DNA of 6,831 nt from NCBI GenBank assembly GCA_002721105.1, contig PBJL01000030.1, positions 1 to 6,831 on the forward strand. Direction: 5' to 3'. A program made the position numbers and the translations under genes. The stretch is from Acidiferrobacteraceae bacterium. Its GTDB lineage: Bacteria > Pseudomonadota > Gammaproteobacteria > Arenicellales > UBA868. Below, piece after piece: positions 1 through 6,429 of this stretch (position 1 is the first letter of the stretch; the number at the start of each line of letters is the position of its first letter). The notes beneath the pieces were generated by a model. It worked only from the letters and a program-made list of their open reading frames with translations, made no database searches and was not told where the DNA came from.

Positions 1-63
1 AATGGATTGATTACGCTTCATGTAGTATACATACACAAGTTGCATGTCTCTAGACCGTATTCC

Positions 64-70
64 AAGGAAG
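64..70 (+). promoter_or_regulatory. Ribosome binding site deciding the dioxygenase start
   Basis: AAGGAAG lies 9 nt before the ATG at 80. No purine-rich sequence precedes the alternative in-frame ATG at 44, so this site favours the shorter protein. Confidence 0.6.
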
Positions 71-79
71 ATTATTGTT

Positions 80-943
80 ATGTCATTAATCCGCACAACC
101 CCTCTAACTGCTCAGGAGATTCTTGAATTCTCCCAAAAGGGATTTTTAATGCCTGGTCGGGTATTTTCTACTGATACTGTAGAATCTATGCGCTATTCAC
201 TAGCCAAAGTGCAAGCAACCGAGCGTGAAGCTGGTCGGGAATATGATCTCCTGGATCCCGAAGCGTGGCCAACCAAGGAGAAAGAATCACACTCTCAACC
301 CGGTAAAAAAGTTGGCTTTCTATTTAATCTATGGTTGCACAATAAAGAGTGGCGTCAGTTCTGTTTTAATCCAACATTAGCACGCTGGGCATCCCAGCTA
401 ATCGGATCGCGAAAAGTTCGATTATTGGAAGACAACGCCCTATACAAAGCTCCGCGCGCAGGAGGTGAGCTCAAATGGCATCAAGATCATCCTTATTGGC
501 CTCTCGCGCAACCCAATTCGGTGACTGTATGGCTAGCATTGGACGATGTCTATCTAGAAAATGGTTCAATGCAAATGGCAGTGGGAAGCCACCTCCTTGG
601 CGAACGTTTGCCGGCGGCCTTTGGAACGGGTACACCCTACTTGAGTGAGAAACGTCCAAAATGGATCAAACCAGTTCAAGACCCGAAAAATGAAGGGCTT
701 GATACTGAAGTAGTAGATATCAAAGCTGGAGAAGTGTCTATACATCATTCCCTTACCTGGCATGCCTCAGGACCAAACAACACCAATTATCCTCGTCGAG
801 CTGCTATTGTCCGATACGCGGGTGATGGAACAATATGGCTCGGATCAAACAGATACGAATACAACTATAGCGATGAAGAGGTAGGGATTCATATTGGAGA
901 ACCTATCTCGGGAAAATACTTCCCGCTCGTTCCATTTTTATGA
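80..943 (+). CDS. PhyH-family Fe(II)/2-oxoglutarate-dependent dioxygenase
   Basis: Probable soluble non-haem iron hydroxylase of the phytanoyl-CoA dioxygenase (PhyH) family, 287 residues from this start. The iron triad is visible: HQDH gives His134 and Asp136, and TWHASGPN gives the distal His228. Arg239, 11 residues later, fits the arginine that binds the 2-oxoglutarate carboxylate, the same spacing as in human PhyH. The double-stranded beta-helix core runs roughly from residue 110 to 250, and the length is normal. An in-frame ATG at 44 would add 12 residues but has no ribosome binding site. The ATG at 80 follows AAGGAAG at 9 nt. An in-frame TAG at 23-25 shows the gene is complete. It leads a same-strand cluster, with the amidohydrolase starting 16 nt downstream. 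The substrate is unknown; the family includes hydroxylases of acyl-CoAs, ectoine and phosphonates. The family call is secure and the reaction is not. Confidence 0.9.
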   Translation: MSLIRTTPLTAQEILEFSQKGFLMPGRVFSTDTVESMRYSLAKVQATEREAGREYDLLDPEAWPTKEKESHSQPGKKVGFLFNLWLHNKEWRQFCFNPTLARWASQLIGSRKVRLLEDNALYKAPRAGGELKWHQDHPYWPLAQPNSVTVWLALDDVYLENGSMQMAVGSHLLGERLPAAFGTGTPYLSEKRPKWIKPVQDPKNEGLDTEVVDIKAGEVSIHHSLTWHASGPNNTNYPRRAAIVRYAGDGTIWLGSNRYEYNYSDEEVGIHIGEPISGKYFPLVPFL

Positions 944-949
944 TTTAAC

Positions 950-953
950 GGAG
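950..953 (+). promoter_or_regulatory. Shine-Dalgarno site selecting the GTG start at 960
   Basis: GGAG is placed 6 nt before GTG at 960 and 7 nt after the dioxygenase stop. It is the best-placed ribosome binding site near the start of the amidohydrolase and is the reason for preferring GTG over the upstream TTG at 894. Confidence 0.65.
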
Positions 954-959
954 ATTGGT

Positions 960-2291
960 GTGAAAGGCAAATTACTTAAAAACGCAATCGTATTACCATG
1001 CGAAGATTCACGAATTATTGAAAATGGCGCGGTGGTTATAGAGAAAGATAGGATTGCATGGGTTGGTAATGAACGAGATATACCAGAAATCTATCTATCC
1101 AATGACTACATTTGTGAGTCATTAACTGGCCATACAATAATGCCGGGGCTGATTGATGCCCACATGCATATCAGCTTTGGTGAGTGTGAATCTGAAGAGG
1201 AACTTTCGATATACACATCGCCAGAATATCGCGCGATCAGAGCAGCAACTGATGCTGAAAAAGTTCTATTCAGTGGTGTAACTTCCTCTTGTGACCCAGG
1301 AGGGCCAAACAATTTGGGAGTTGCCGTGAGAGACGCTCGAAACGCAGGTCTTATACAAGGTCCACGTATGGCTGCTGCGGGCAGACAACTCACTAGTCAG
1401 CAGGGTATTGGAGATAATTTTCCATTATGGATTGGTGTTCCGCCATCCTCAATGGGTGTCATGGTTCGCAGTGATTCCGAAATTATTCAGGAAATTCGTG
1501 ATCAGGTCAAAGCAGGTGTCGATATCATCAAATTAGCAGCCTCTGGACTATCCTCTGATGAATATGCTGCGTTTAGACAAGAAGAAATTACGCTCGCAGT
1601 TGACGAAGCTCATCGCTTAACTCGCCAAATTACTATTCATGCTCGATCACGACAATCTGTAAAGTATGCGGCTGAGGCCGGCGTCGACTGGATTATGCAT
1701 GCATCCTATATGGACGATGCTGGATTAGATCTGGTTCTTAAAAAACAAATACCTATTTGCCCAGCAATGACATTACTCGTCAATATGATCGAAGCCGACG
1801 ATATCGGCATCTCTAACATCTCACCTGCGGGTCGACGCCATGCCGAAGAGGAGCGTGATTCTGCTATTAACATTCTTTCAAAATTTCATCGCGCAGGTGG
1901 AACTTTGATTTGTGGATCAGAAACAGGGTTTTCAATGACGCCCTATGGCGAATGGCATACAAGAGAAATGGGGTTATTTGTGGATCATTTGGGATTAACT
2001 CCCATGGAAGCAATATTGTGCATGACGAAAAATTCTTCGACAACAATCCCCAAGCATAAAGATGAGATTGGAACAATCACGCCCGGTAAATATGCGGATC
2101 TATTGATAGTAAATGGCTCCCCCCATAAAGATATCAGCGTACTCCATGACCGCTCTAACATTAAAACAATTATACAAGGTGGTGAAGCAAAAGAACGCTG
2201 GCGACCAGAAGCCCATAAACGAGTACGATTAGGATTTGAGAAAGCGCATCTTTACACTAGGACACCTTTAAAACGTACGCACTTCAATTAA
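960..2291 (+). CDS. Metal-dependent amidohydrolase (imidazolonepropionase/prolidase-like)
   Basis: Probable cytoplasmic hydrolase of the amidohydrolase superfamily (PF01979 type), 443 residues from GTG. Metal ligands appear in the usual order: DAHMH gives His68 and His70; the GVDIIKLAASG stretch gives Lys191, likely the carboxylated bridging lysine of binuclear members; ITIHAR gives His227; MHASYMDD gives His247. The fifth position, normally Asp in a GTD motif, is Glu321 in GSETG, a notable replacement. The C-terminal beta-sandwich signature IGTITPGKYADLLIVNG is intact. The reading frame is open from a TTG at 894, inside the dioxygenase gene, but GTG at 960 has GGAG 6 nt upstream and removes a 50-nt overlap. 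The protein then begins VKGKLLKNAIV, a normal family start. It lies 16 nt after the dioxygenase gene, so co-transcription is likely. Relatives cleave cyclic or linear amide C-N bonds; the substrate here cannot be named. Confidence 0.9.
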   Translation: MKGKLLKNAIVLPCEDSRIIENGAVVIEKDRIAWVGNERDIPEIYLSNDYICESLTGHTIMPGLIDAHMHISFGECESEEELSIYTSPEYRAIRAATDAEKVLFSGVTSSCDPGGPNNLGVAVRDARNAGLIQGPRMAAAGRQLTSQQGIGDNFPLWIGVPPSSMGVMVRSDSEIIQEIRDQVKAGVDIIKLAASGLSSDEYAAFRQEEITLAVDEAHRLTRQITIHARSRQSVKYAAEAGVDWIMHASYMDDAGLDLVLKKQIPICPAMTLLVNMIEADDIGISNISPAGRRHAEEERDSAINILSKFHRAGGTLICGSETGFSMTPYGEWHTREMGLFVDHLGLTPMEAILCMTKNSSTTIPKHKDEIGTITPGKYADLLIVNGSPHKDISVLHDRSNIKTIIQGGEAKERWRPEAHKRVRLGFEKAHLYTRTPLKRTHFN

Positions 2292-2310
2292 TTGGTTTTA
2301 ACAGGATGTT

Positions 2311-2379
2311 ATGATAATGATGATTAAGGCATGGTTGTTGAAAAGACTCTTTAATGTAATTCCAAGCAGGGAGACCTAA
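2311..2379 (+). CDS. Possible small ORF of 20-22 codons in the gap before the lipoyl gene
   Basis: ATG at 2311 (or the in-frame ATGs at 2317 and 2320) opens a short frame ending at TAA 2377-2379. It would encode a basic peptide with a hydrophobic middle, containing KAWLLKRLFNVIP. AGGA at 2303-2306 lies 4 nt from the first ATG and 10 nt from the second. The frame ends 6 nt before the lipoyl gene, and that gene's own AGGGAG lies inside its last codons, so a leader peptide or translational coupling role is imaginable. A frame this short arises easily by chance, and I recognise no family. Treat as a candidate only. Confidence 0.2.
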   Translation: MIMMIKAWLLKRLFNVIPSRET

Positions 2380-2385
2380 ATAAGA

Positions 2386-2676
2386 ATGGCGATAAATGAA
2401 ATTATTATTCCTAAAACTGGACTTAACATGGACGATTGCGCCCTACTAGGTTGGCATATTACGGAAGGCTCATATGTCGAGGAGGGTGATGCAATATTTG
2501 AGATGGAAATCGAAAAAACAGCAATGGATATTGAGGCCGACTGCAGTGGCTGGGTGCATCAAATTGCAGAACCTTCGGAGGATAAACCTCTCCCAATTGG
2601 CACTGTGATCGGATTAATTGCTGAGACTGAGGCTGAGTACAAAAATATCCAGTCGGATCCAATTGATGAATCCTAA
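2386..2676 (+). CDS. Stand-alone lipoyl-domain protein
   Basis: A 96-residue protein that is essentially one biotinyl/lipoyl attachment domain. The swinging-arm site is Lys44 in EIEKTAMDI. The EKTAM context resembles the DKA turn of lipoyl domains more than the MKM turn of biotin carriers, so lipoylation is expected. Residues 1-80 form the hammerhead fold, starting with INEIIIPKTGLNMDD as in E2 N-termini. The remainder is a short acidic tail. There is no peripheral-subunit-binding domain and no catalytic acyltransferase domain, unlike E2 proteins of about 370-550 residues. AGGGAG at 2368-2373 lies 12 nt before the ATG. Its last 11 nt overlap the E1 alpha gene, so it likely accepts the acyl group made by that E1 pair. 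How the acyl group leaves and how lipoate is reoxidised is not encoded here. An alternative reading is a remnant of a full E2, but no E2-like sequence follows. Confidence 0.88.
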   Translation: MAINEIIIPKTGLNMDDCALLGWHITEGSYVEEGDAIFEMEIEKTAMDIEADCSGWVHQIAEPSEDKPLPIGTVIGLIAETEAEYKNIQSDPIDES

Positions 2677-3628
2677 TAATACATATCTTGTGCAACTTTA
2701 TGAACTCATGCTTAAAATTCGCATGTTCGAAGAAAGAGTTACACGAGAGTTTCGAAAAGGCGACATGCCAGGTTTTGTTCATACCTACATCGGAGCAGAG
2801 GCTGTTTCGGCCGGAATATGCATACATCTAACTGATGAGGACTATATCTCAAGCACACATCGAGGTCATGGACACTGTATCGCAAAGGGATGCTCATTCC
2901 GTGGCATGCTAGCCGAGCTTTATGGAAGAGAGACTGGCTTGTGCAAGGGTCGTGGTGGCTCCATGCACATCGCAGACTTTGATCGCGGTATGCTTGGTGC
3001 AAACGCGATAGTAGGTGGAGGTATCGGTTTGGCTACCGGGGGAGCACTCGCCAGTCAAATAAGGCAATCTAATGGTGTGTCTGTAAGTTTTTTTGGCGAC
3101 GGGGCATGTAATCAAGGTATTCTCCATGAAACAATGAACCTCGCGTCAATCTGGCAATTACCGCTGATTTTCGTATGTGAAAATAATGGTTGGGCTGAAT
3201 CGACACCGACAGAATACTCAACTAGCGTATCCAATATCGCTGAGCGCGCCAAAGGATATGGCTTTCCGGGATTTGTAGTGGACGCATCCAATGTCGAGGC
3301 AGTTTATGATGTCGCGGGTAACGCTGTCCATCGTGCCAGAAACGGCAAAGGTCCAACCCTCATCGAGGCCAAAATTGGGCGCATGGGCGGCCACTATCTA
3401 GGTGATCCTGAAGGCTATCGTCCACGAGAACATAAGAAGGAAGCGCGATCTAAAGATCCAATTCCAATCCTTGAAGCTAAACTTACGGACGAGAACATTC
3501 AGACACCTGAGGATATTTTGCTTATCAAAGAAAGGATAGCTTTGGCGCTTGATGATGCTGTCGCTTATGCAATAGATAGTCCATTACCGAAAAGTTCTGA
3601 TGTAGCTGTTGGAGTCTATTCAGAATGA
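2666..3628 (+). CDS. Acetoin-dehydrogenase-type E1 alpha subunit (AcoA-like), ThDP-dependent
   Basis: Alpha subunit of a heterotetrameric thiamine-diphosphate E1, 320 residues, the usual length. The ThDP/Mg motif runs from FFGDG (Gly144-Gly146) to the Asn pair 173-174 in CENNGWAESTP. HRGHGH at 65-70 and GRGGSMHIAD near 95-104 are cofactor-pocket and active-site segments. The loop GYRPREH corresponds to the E1 alpha phosphorylation-loop region. GRGGSMHIADFDRGMLGAN and ENNGWAESTP match the acetoin type better than pyruvate dehydrogenase, whose equivalent is usually ENNRYGMGT. The start is ATG at 2666 with GGA 8 nt upstream. The frame is open further up from TTG at 2618, but that extension lies over the lipoyl gene. 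It overlaps the lipoyl gene by 11 nt and the E1 beta gene by 4 nt. By family it would cleave acetoin or a related acyloin to an aldehyde and an acyl-lipoyl group; the true substrate is unproven. Confidence 0.92.
   Translation: MNPNNTYLVQLYELMLKIRMFEERVTREFRKGDMPGFVHTYIGAEAVSAGICIHLTDEDYISSTHRGHGHCIAKGCSFRGMLAELYGRETGLCKGRGGSMHIADFDRGMLGANAIVGGGIGLATGGALASQIRQSNGVSVSFFGDGACNQGILHETMNLASIWQLPLIFVCENNGWAESTPTEYSTSVSNIAERAKGYGFPGFVVDASNVEAVYDVAGNAVHRARNGKGPTLIEAKIGRMGGHYLGDPEGYRPREHKKEARSKDPIPILEAKLTDENIQTPEDILLIKERIALALDDAVAYAIDSPLPKSSDVAVGVYSE
3611..3614 (+). promoter_or_regulatory. Ribosome binding site of E1 beta inside the E1 alpha gene
   Basis: GGAG lies 10 nt before the ATG at 3625. Together with the ATGA stop-start overlap at 3625-3628 it indicates translationally coupled synthesis of the two E1 subunits. 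Confidence 0.5.
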
Positions 3629-4650
3629 ATACAAAAAAAGAACGTATTCTTAGCGGCGCTGCTGCTATTAACGAAGCGATATGGCAAAGTATGGCAGCAG
3701 ACAATTCGACGATATTAATCGGTGAAGATATTGCTGGTGGTGCGGGTCTAGGTGGGAAACATGAAGGCGCAATGGGAGGCTCTTTTGGCGTCACAAAAGG
3801 CTTGCTTGAAAAATTTGGCCCATTGCGTGTAAGAGATACACCAATCTCCGAAGCTGCGATAGCAGGCGTTGGCGTTGGCGCGGCCGCTGCAGGTCTTCGT
3901 CCCATTGTAGATATGATGTGGTCAAGCTTTACACCTCTTGCATTCGATCAGATCTTTAACCAAGCTGCAAAAATGCGATACATGTTTGGTGGTCAAGCAA
4001 AAATACCTTTGGTTTTGCGAATGGCGATGGGCGCTGGGTTGGGTGCGGCAGGACAGCATTCCGACACTTTGTACTCAATCTTTACTCACATACCTGGCTT
4101 GAAGGTGGTAGTCCCATCCAACCCTGATGATGCCAAGGGTTTATTGATAGCGGCCGTTAAAGACGATAATCCAGTACTATTTTTTGAACATATGGGGCTA
4201 TACAACATGAAAACTTCAGTTCGTGAGGATCCCTATGAGATTCCTCTGGGAACTGCGCGCATTCTACAAGATGGTGAGGACCTGACTGTGGTAGCTATCT
4301 CTATGATGGTAAAAAAAGCGTTGGATGCCTCAATAGCGCTAACGAACGATGGCATTGATCTGGAGATTATTGATCCTCGTACCCTATCTCCTATGGACTA
4401 CGAAACCATCGTTACCTCAGTTAAAAAAACTGGCAAGCTTCTAATTGTTGATGAAAGCCCGCCGCACTGCAGCATTGCTACGGACATTGCTGCTAATGTA
4501 GCTGAGTTAGCCTATGACTACCTAAACGCTCCAATACATCGCCTTACCTGCCCTCATTCACCTGTTCCACTCAGCCCGCCACTGGAAACTGCTTATATTC
4601 CATCTGTTGAAGACATCGTGTCTGATGCCAGAAAACTCTGCTCCGAATAG
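3625..4650 (+). CDS. Acetoin-dehydrogenase-type E1 beta subunit (AcoB-like)
   Basis: Beta subunit partner of the preceding gene, 341 residues, family-typical in length. Visible signatures are IGEDI with Glu34, RDTPISEAAIAG with Glu76 (the glutamate that activates the ThDP aminopyrimidine), FNQAAKMRYMFGG, and GQHSDTLYSIFTHIPG, whose His145 matches the conserved active-site histidine. The C-terminal transketolase domain follows, with VVAISMMVKKAL, IDPRTLSPMD and VDESPPHCSIATDIAA. The N-terminal half is the pyrimidine-binding domain. Segments such as KGLLEKFGPLRVRDTP and HIPGLKVVVPSNPDDAKGLL strongly recall AcoB. It starts at the ATGA overlap with E1 alpha and is the last gene of the plus-strand run. 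No E2 or E3 follows; the next gene is convergent. The E1 beta call is secure, while a branched-chain or other acyloin/2-oxoacid substrate remains possible. Confidence 0.93.
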   Translation: MNTKKERILSGAAAINEAIWQSMAADNSTILIGEDIAGGAGLGGKHEGAMGGSFGVTKGLLEKFGPLRVRDTPISEAAIAGVGVGAAAAGLRPIVDMMWSSFTPLAFDQIFNQAAKMRYMFGGQAKIPLVLRMAMGAGLGAAGQHSDTLYSIFTHIPGLKVVVPSNPDDAKGLLIAAVKDDNPVLFFEHMGLYNMKTSVREDPYEIPLGTARILQDGEDLTVVAISMMVKKALDASIALTNDGIDLEIIDPRTLSPMDYETIVTSVKKTGKLLIVDESPPHCSIATDIAANVAELAYDYLNAPIHRLTCPHSPVPLSPPLETAYIPSVEDIVSDARKLCSE

Positions 4651-4767
4651 ATCAGCTACAATCAGAATCAGATACTTTCAATCGACACCGCAATTCGCTG
4701 GCTCTTCAATTATTTAAAACACTAAAGTAAAAAACGCCTAAAACATTTGAGCCCATGCTACCGGCAT
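4651..4767. other. Convergent intergenic gap
   Basis: This 117-nt gap lies between the stops of the E1 beta and aldehyde dehydrogenase genes. It holds only short repeats (ATCAG at 4651, 4661 and 4667) and an A-rich stretch near 4725-4744. No strong hairpin followed by a T-run was found on either strand, although transcription from both sides is expected to end around here. Confidence 0.5.
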
Positions 4768-6270
4768 TTATTTCGGTTCGGAAACTGTCATATGAATAGT
4801 TTTTGTCTGCAGATATTGATCCAATCCTTCGGTACCCATGTCTCTAGTGAGTGATCCTGATTTCTTGTATCCACCAAATGGAGTCTTGACATCACCTTCT
4901 GTAAAACCATTAATCGCAACAGTTCCGCATGGCAAGCGTCGCGCGAAATGAATCGCACGATCAATATCACGAGTAAAAACAGTCGCATGAAGACCATAAT
5001 CAGTGTCTTTTGCGGAACTCAATGCATCATCAATACCGTTTACTGGCAAGATTCCAAGCACCGGCCCAAAAATTTCTTCCCTGGAAATTGTCATTTCCTG
5101 TTTGAGATCCGTGAACACTGTTGGTGAAATGAAAAATCCTGGGCCTTCTAGAAAATTACCTCCAGTCATCAATCGCGCACCTTCTTTAGTCCCCTTATCA
5201 ATATAAGACATAACTTTATCCCTATGCTCTAAAGTAATCATAGCTCCTATATCTGTTTCTGGATCAAGGGGATCTCCCACACGAAACTCCTGCGTCCGCT
5301 TTACTATTCGATCAAGATATTCGTCAATTAGAGAAATATCTACCAATTGGCGCATATTGGCGGAGCAATTCTGTCCACCATTCCAGAATGCAGACATGGC
5401 TGCATGTTCAACTAGATCATCATTTATGTCAGCATCATCGAGCACAATAAATGGGCTTTTGCCGCCCATCTCAAGGCCAATAATTTTTAAGTTACTTTCA
5501 CCTGAATAGCGTAAGAAACGCCCGCCCACTTCGGTAGATCCGGTAAACGATACTATATCAATATCTGGATGTCTGCCTATCGCCTGTCCAGCGGTCTCTC
5601 CCAAGCCAGGCGTAACATTAATTACTCCTGATGGCACGCCCGCCTCGCTAGCAAGCTCTGCCAGATAAAGTGCAGTCAATGATGTTTGCTCAGCTGGCTT
5701 CACAACCACTGAACATCCTGAAGCCAGTGCAGGAGCCATTTTCAAGGCCACCATTAAAAGAGGAAAATTCCATGGAAGGACAAGCCCCACTACACCGGCT
5801 GCCTCTTTCAAAATTAGCGCTAGAGCATCCTCACCGGTAGGAGCAACCTTTCCGAACACTTTGTCGACTAACTCTGCATACCATTCAAAAAATGAAACAA
5901 CTTCATTCGTTATCTCATGATGACAATCCGTAATAGTTTTGCCACTATCTATGCTTTCCATAACAGCAAGAACATCGCTATTAGATCGGATTAAATCAGC
6001 TAACCTTAAAAGTATCTCTTTTCTATGCTCAGGAGCAGATCGTGACCAAACACCACTTTCAAATGACATGCGTGCTGCCTTCACAGCTTTGTCTACGTCG
6101 TCGTGATTACAGTGTGCGATTTCCGCAACGATCTCGCCCGTTGCGGGATTAATGCTGTCAAATATATTGCCAGATTTTGCCGCTACGAATTCGCCATTGA
6201 TAAAAGCTTGATTGCGAAATGGTAAATTCGTAATCAAGTTATTCACCTGAGTCCGTGTTAAATTAGTCAT
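4768..6270 (-). CDS. NAD(P)+-dependent aldehyde dehydrogenase, PuuC-like
   Basis: A soluble 500-residue aldehyde dehydrogenase of normal length that oxidises an aldehyde to its acid. The active site is complete: Asn168 in PWNFPLL, Glu267 in GLEMGGKSP as general base, nucleophile Cys302 in GGQNCSAN, and Glu399 in REEIFGPV for the cofactor. KPAEQ (Lys191) and FTGSTEVGG mark the dinucleotide-binding site. The N-terminal FRNQAFINGEFV, and GFTEGDVKTPFGGYKKSG near the C-terminus, resemble PuuC, the gamma-glutamyl-gamma-aminobutyraldehyde dehydrogenase, and betaine-aldehyde-type enzymes. The start is supported by AAGGAAA 7 nt upstream. It is transcribed towards the E1 genes and divergently from trpS. 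Beside an acyloin-cleaving E1 it may oxidise the released aldehyde, as the aldehyde dehydrogenase of acetoin pathways does. That link is inferred from position only. Specificity cannot be read from the sequence. Confidence 0.93.
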   Translation of the reverse strand: MTNLTRTQVNNLITNLPFRNQAFINGEFVAAKSGNIFDSINPATGEIVAEIAHCNHDDVDKAVKAARMSFESGVWSRSAPEHRKEILLRLADLIRSNSDVLAVMESIDSGKTITDCHHEITNEVVSFFEWYAELVDKVFGKVAPTGEDALALILKEAAGVVGLVLPWNFPLLMVALKMAPALASGCSVVVKPAEQTSLTALYLAELASEAGVPSGVINVTPGLGETAGQAIGRHPDIDIVSFTGSTEVGGRFLRYSGESNLKIIGLEMGGKSPFIVLDDADINDDLVEHAAMSAFWNGGQNCSANMRQLVDISLIDEYLDRIVKRTQEFRVGDPLDPETDIGAMITLEHRDKVMSYIDKGTKEGARLMTGGNFLEGPGFFISPTVFTDLKQEMTISREEIFGPVLGILPVNGIDDALSSAKDTDYGLHATVFTRDIDRAIHFARRLPCGTVAINGFTEGDVKTPFGGYKKSGSLTRDMGTEGLDQYLQTKTIHMTVSEPK

Positions 6271-6277
6271 ATCTCTG

Positions 6278-6284
6278 TTTCCTT
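6278..6284 (-). promoter_or_regulatory. Ribosome binding site of the aldehyde dehydrogenase
   Basis: On the minus strand AAGGAAA lies 7 nt before the ATG at 6270. Spacing and sequence are good and support this start. Confidence 0.6.
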
Positions 6285-6298
6285 TGTAAAAAAGTTAC

Positions 6299-6318
6299 GT
6301 CTAGAGTTTATACTAGAC
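6299..6318. promoter_or_regulatory. Inverted repeat, candidate operator upstream of the aldehyde dehydrogenase
   Basis: GTCTAG (6299-6304) and CTAGAC (6313-6318) form a perfect 6-bp dyad around an 8-nt spacer. The spacer contains TTTATA, which reads TATAAA on the minus strand and could serve as a -10 box about 37 nt before the start codon. No good -35 was found. A third CTAG follows at 6319-6322. A regulator overlapping the -10 is plausible but is inferred from symmetry and position alone. Confidence 0.3.
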
Positions 6319-6395
6319 CTAGCGCAAGCATATAGCTACCAATAATGGTGAATTTTCAGATTGGGCAGCTTTTAGCTATTAAGCCATGAACCTCT

Positions 6396-6401
6396 TATAA
6401 T
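6396..6401 (+). promoter_or_regulatory. Candidate -10 element of the trpS promoter
   Basis: A perfect TATAAT lies 28 nt before the trpS ATG, which would give a short leader of about 20 nt. No convincing -35 lies 16-19 nt upstream; the best is TTAGCT with three matches. The weak AGG at 6418-6420 is the only ribosome binding site seen before the ATG at 6430. Confidence 0.4.
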
Positions 6402-6429
6402 CGTAGTATTCTTCGTTAGGTCTTTAGTC

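Noticed and set aside
7..35. Promoter-like TTGATT and TATACA, and the TGTA-N7-TACA dyad, upstream of the dioxygenase
   Set aside because: The boxes are only 13 nt apart and each matches consensus at four positions. The dyad is just 4 bp per arm. The real promoter may lie outside the window.
894..959. N-terminal extension of the amidohydrolase from a TTG at 894
   Set aside because: It would overlap the dioxygenase gene by 50 nt, the added residues look like an out-of-frame reading, and GTG at 960 has a well-spaced GGAG.
2285..2294. Perfect 10-bp palindrome CAATTAATTG at the amidohydrolase stop codon
   Set aside because: It is AT-only apart from the ends, short, and overlaps the stop codon. 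Such palindromes are common by chance and no second copy was noticed.
2618..2665. N-terminal extension of E1 alpha from a TTG at 2618
   Set aside because: It lies entirely over the lipoyl gene in another frame, and its arginine- and serine-rich residues do not look like an E1 alpha start. ATG at 2666 fits the family.
3525..3905. 126-codon minus-strand frame across the E1 alpha/E1 beta junction
   Set aside because: Its alanine- and proline-rich sequence is the complement of glycine- and alanine-rich E1 beta coding sequence, and it crosses two solid genes.
4755..4773. Hairpin ATGC-TACCG-GCAT followed by TTTATTT as a terminator
   Set aside because: The stem is only 4 bp and it runs into the last codons of the aldehyde dehydrogenase, which is too weak to call a terminator.
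5003..5206. 67-codon plus-strand frame inside the aldehyde dehydrogenase gene
   Set aside because: It is antisense to a well-conserved gene, has no recognisable protein features, and is explained as a shadow frame.
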